In this document: positions 6,003 to 6,108 of the stretch, one piece after another | How the letters are laid out: each line of letters opens with the position of its first letter | How positions within the stretch are numbered: the first letter of the stretch is position 1 | The notes under the pieces: model-generated | What the model saw: the letters and a program-made list of their open reading frames with translations, nothing else | What the model was told of the DNA's origin: nothing | Databases searched by the model: none | Position numbers and translations under genes: made by a program | Assembly: GCA_017547995.1 (NCBI GenBank) | Contig: JAFYNW010000091.1 | Location: 1 to 6,108 of the forward strand | From: Clostridia bacterium | Lineage (GTDB): Bacteria; Bacillota; Clostridia; Oscillospirales; Butyricicoccaceae | Direction: 5' to 3' | DNA: 6,108 nucleotides

Positions 6003-6011
6003 GTATTGAAT

Positions 6012-6029
6012 TGCTCTATCCATTGAGCA
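6012..6029 (-). other. tRNA D-arm-like fragment
   Basis: Read on the minus strand, this is GCTCAATGGATAGAGC with a flanking base pair, identical in form to the D-arm of many bacterial tRNAs, including the GG and the closing pairs. The rest of a tRNA is missing: no anticodon arm, TTCGA loop or acceptor stem follows. It may be a tRNA remnant, part of the adjoining repeat, or chance. Confidence 0.35.
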
Positions 6030-6060
6030 GGGCGGTACGTTATAAATGCCGTACCCTACG
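6030..6060 (-). repeat. GTAGGG-headed intergenic hairpin repeat, copy D (inverted)
   Basis: On the minus strand this copy begins CGTAGGG and has a GGTACG/CGTACC stem (6034-6039 with 6050-6055) around a 10-base AT-rich loop. It shares the head and layout with copies A to C, but its stem sequence is different, as expected for a family conserved in structure more than in sequence. Confidence 0.55.
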
Positions 6061-6071
6061 CAATCTTGTCG

Positions 6072-6108
6072 GGACAATTCACGAATTGTCCGCGGTGCAT
6101 TCGTGAAT
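6072..6108. repeat. Nested, mutually exclusive inverted repeats at the window edge
   Basis: GGACAATT and AATTGTCC (6072-6079 with 6084-6091) form an 8-bp hairpin with a CACG loop. Overlapping it, ATTCACGAAT (6077-6086) is a perfect inverted repeat of ATTCGTGAAT (6099-6108), 12 bases apart. The two stems share bases, so only one can form at a time. The element probably continues past the window end. Confidence 0.7.

Noticed and set aside
6000..6060. Complete tRNA gene
   Set aside because: Only the D-arm is recognisable; the anticodon arm, T-loop and acceptor stem are absent.

Overview
The window looks like chromosomal DNA from an anaerobic, gut-type Clostridia (Firmicutes/Bacillota). The supporting signs are strong AGGAGG-type ribosome binding sites, sigma-A-like promoters, clean rho-independent terminators, a class III (anaerobic) ribonucleotide reductase activase, a 7TM-GGDEF signalling protein, and several short GTAGGG-headed hairpin repeats between genes. 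I cannot name a genus from sequence alone.

Layout. Positions 1-448 have no convincing protein gene. The first ~200 bases are GC-rich and look like a structured RNA read on the + strand: a 32-base unit occurs twice (19-50 and 154-185) and folds into the same hairpin, with one compensatory base-pair change between copies. Next come two GTAGGG hairpin repeats, an AT-rich CATTCAT-like stretch and a terminator. Three minus-strand genes follow. They are a membrane diguanylate cyclase (449-2095) with its own promoter and a possible operator, an M42-family metallo-aminopeptidase (2343-3407) ended by a UUCG-loop terminator, and nrdG (3508-4002) with its own promoter. nrdG and the peptidase gene are 100 bases apart and may be co-transcribed. 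Across a 332-base divergent intergenic region lies a plus-strand gene for a lipoprotein solute-binding protein of the peptide/nickel ABC class (4335-5933). It has a near-consensus promoter, a 5'-end hairpin, highly biased codons and its own terminator. The last ~100 bases hold more repeats and nested inverted repeats.

Function. The genes do not form one pathway. The solute-binding protein would capture peptides at the cell surface and the M42 enzyme would trim peptides in the cytoplasm, so the two fit a peptide-using fermenter; this link is inference. NrdG supports anaerobic dNTP synthesis, but its partner nrdD is not here. The diguanylate cyclase would convert an extracellular signal into c-di-GMP. 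No defence system, CRISPR array or mobile-element gene is visible. The least explained part is the structured region at the left edge.
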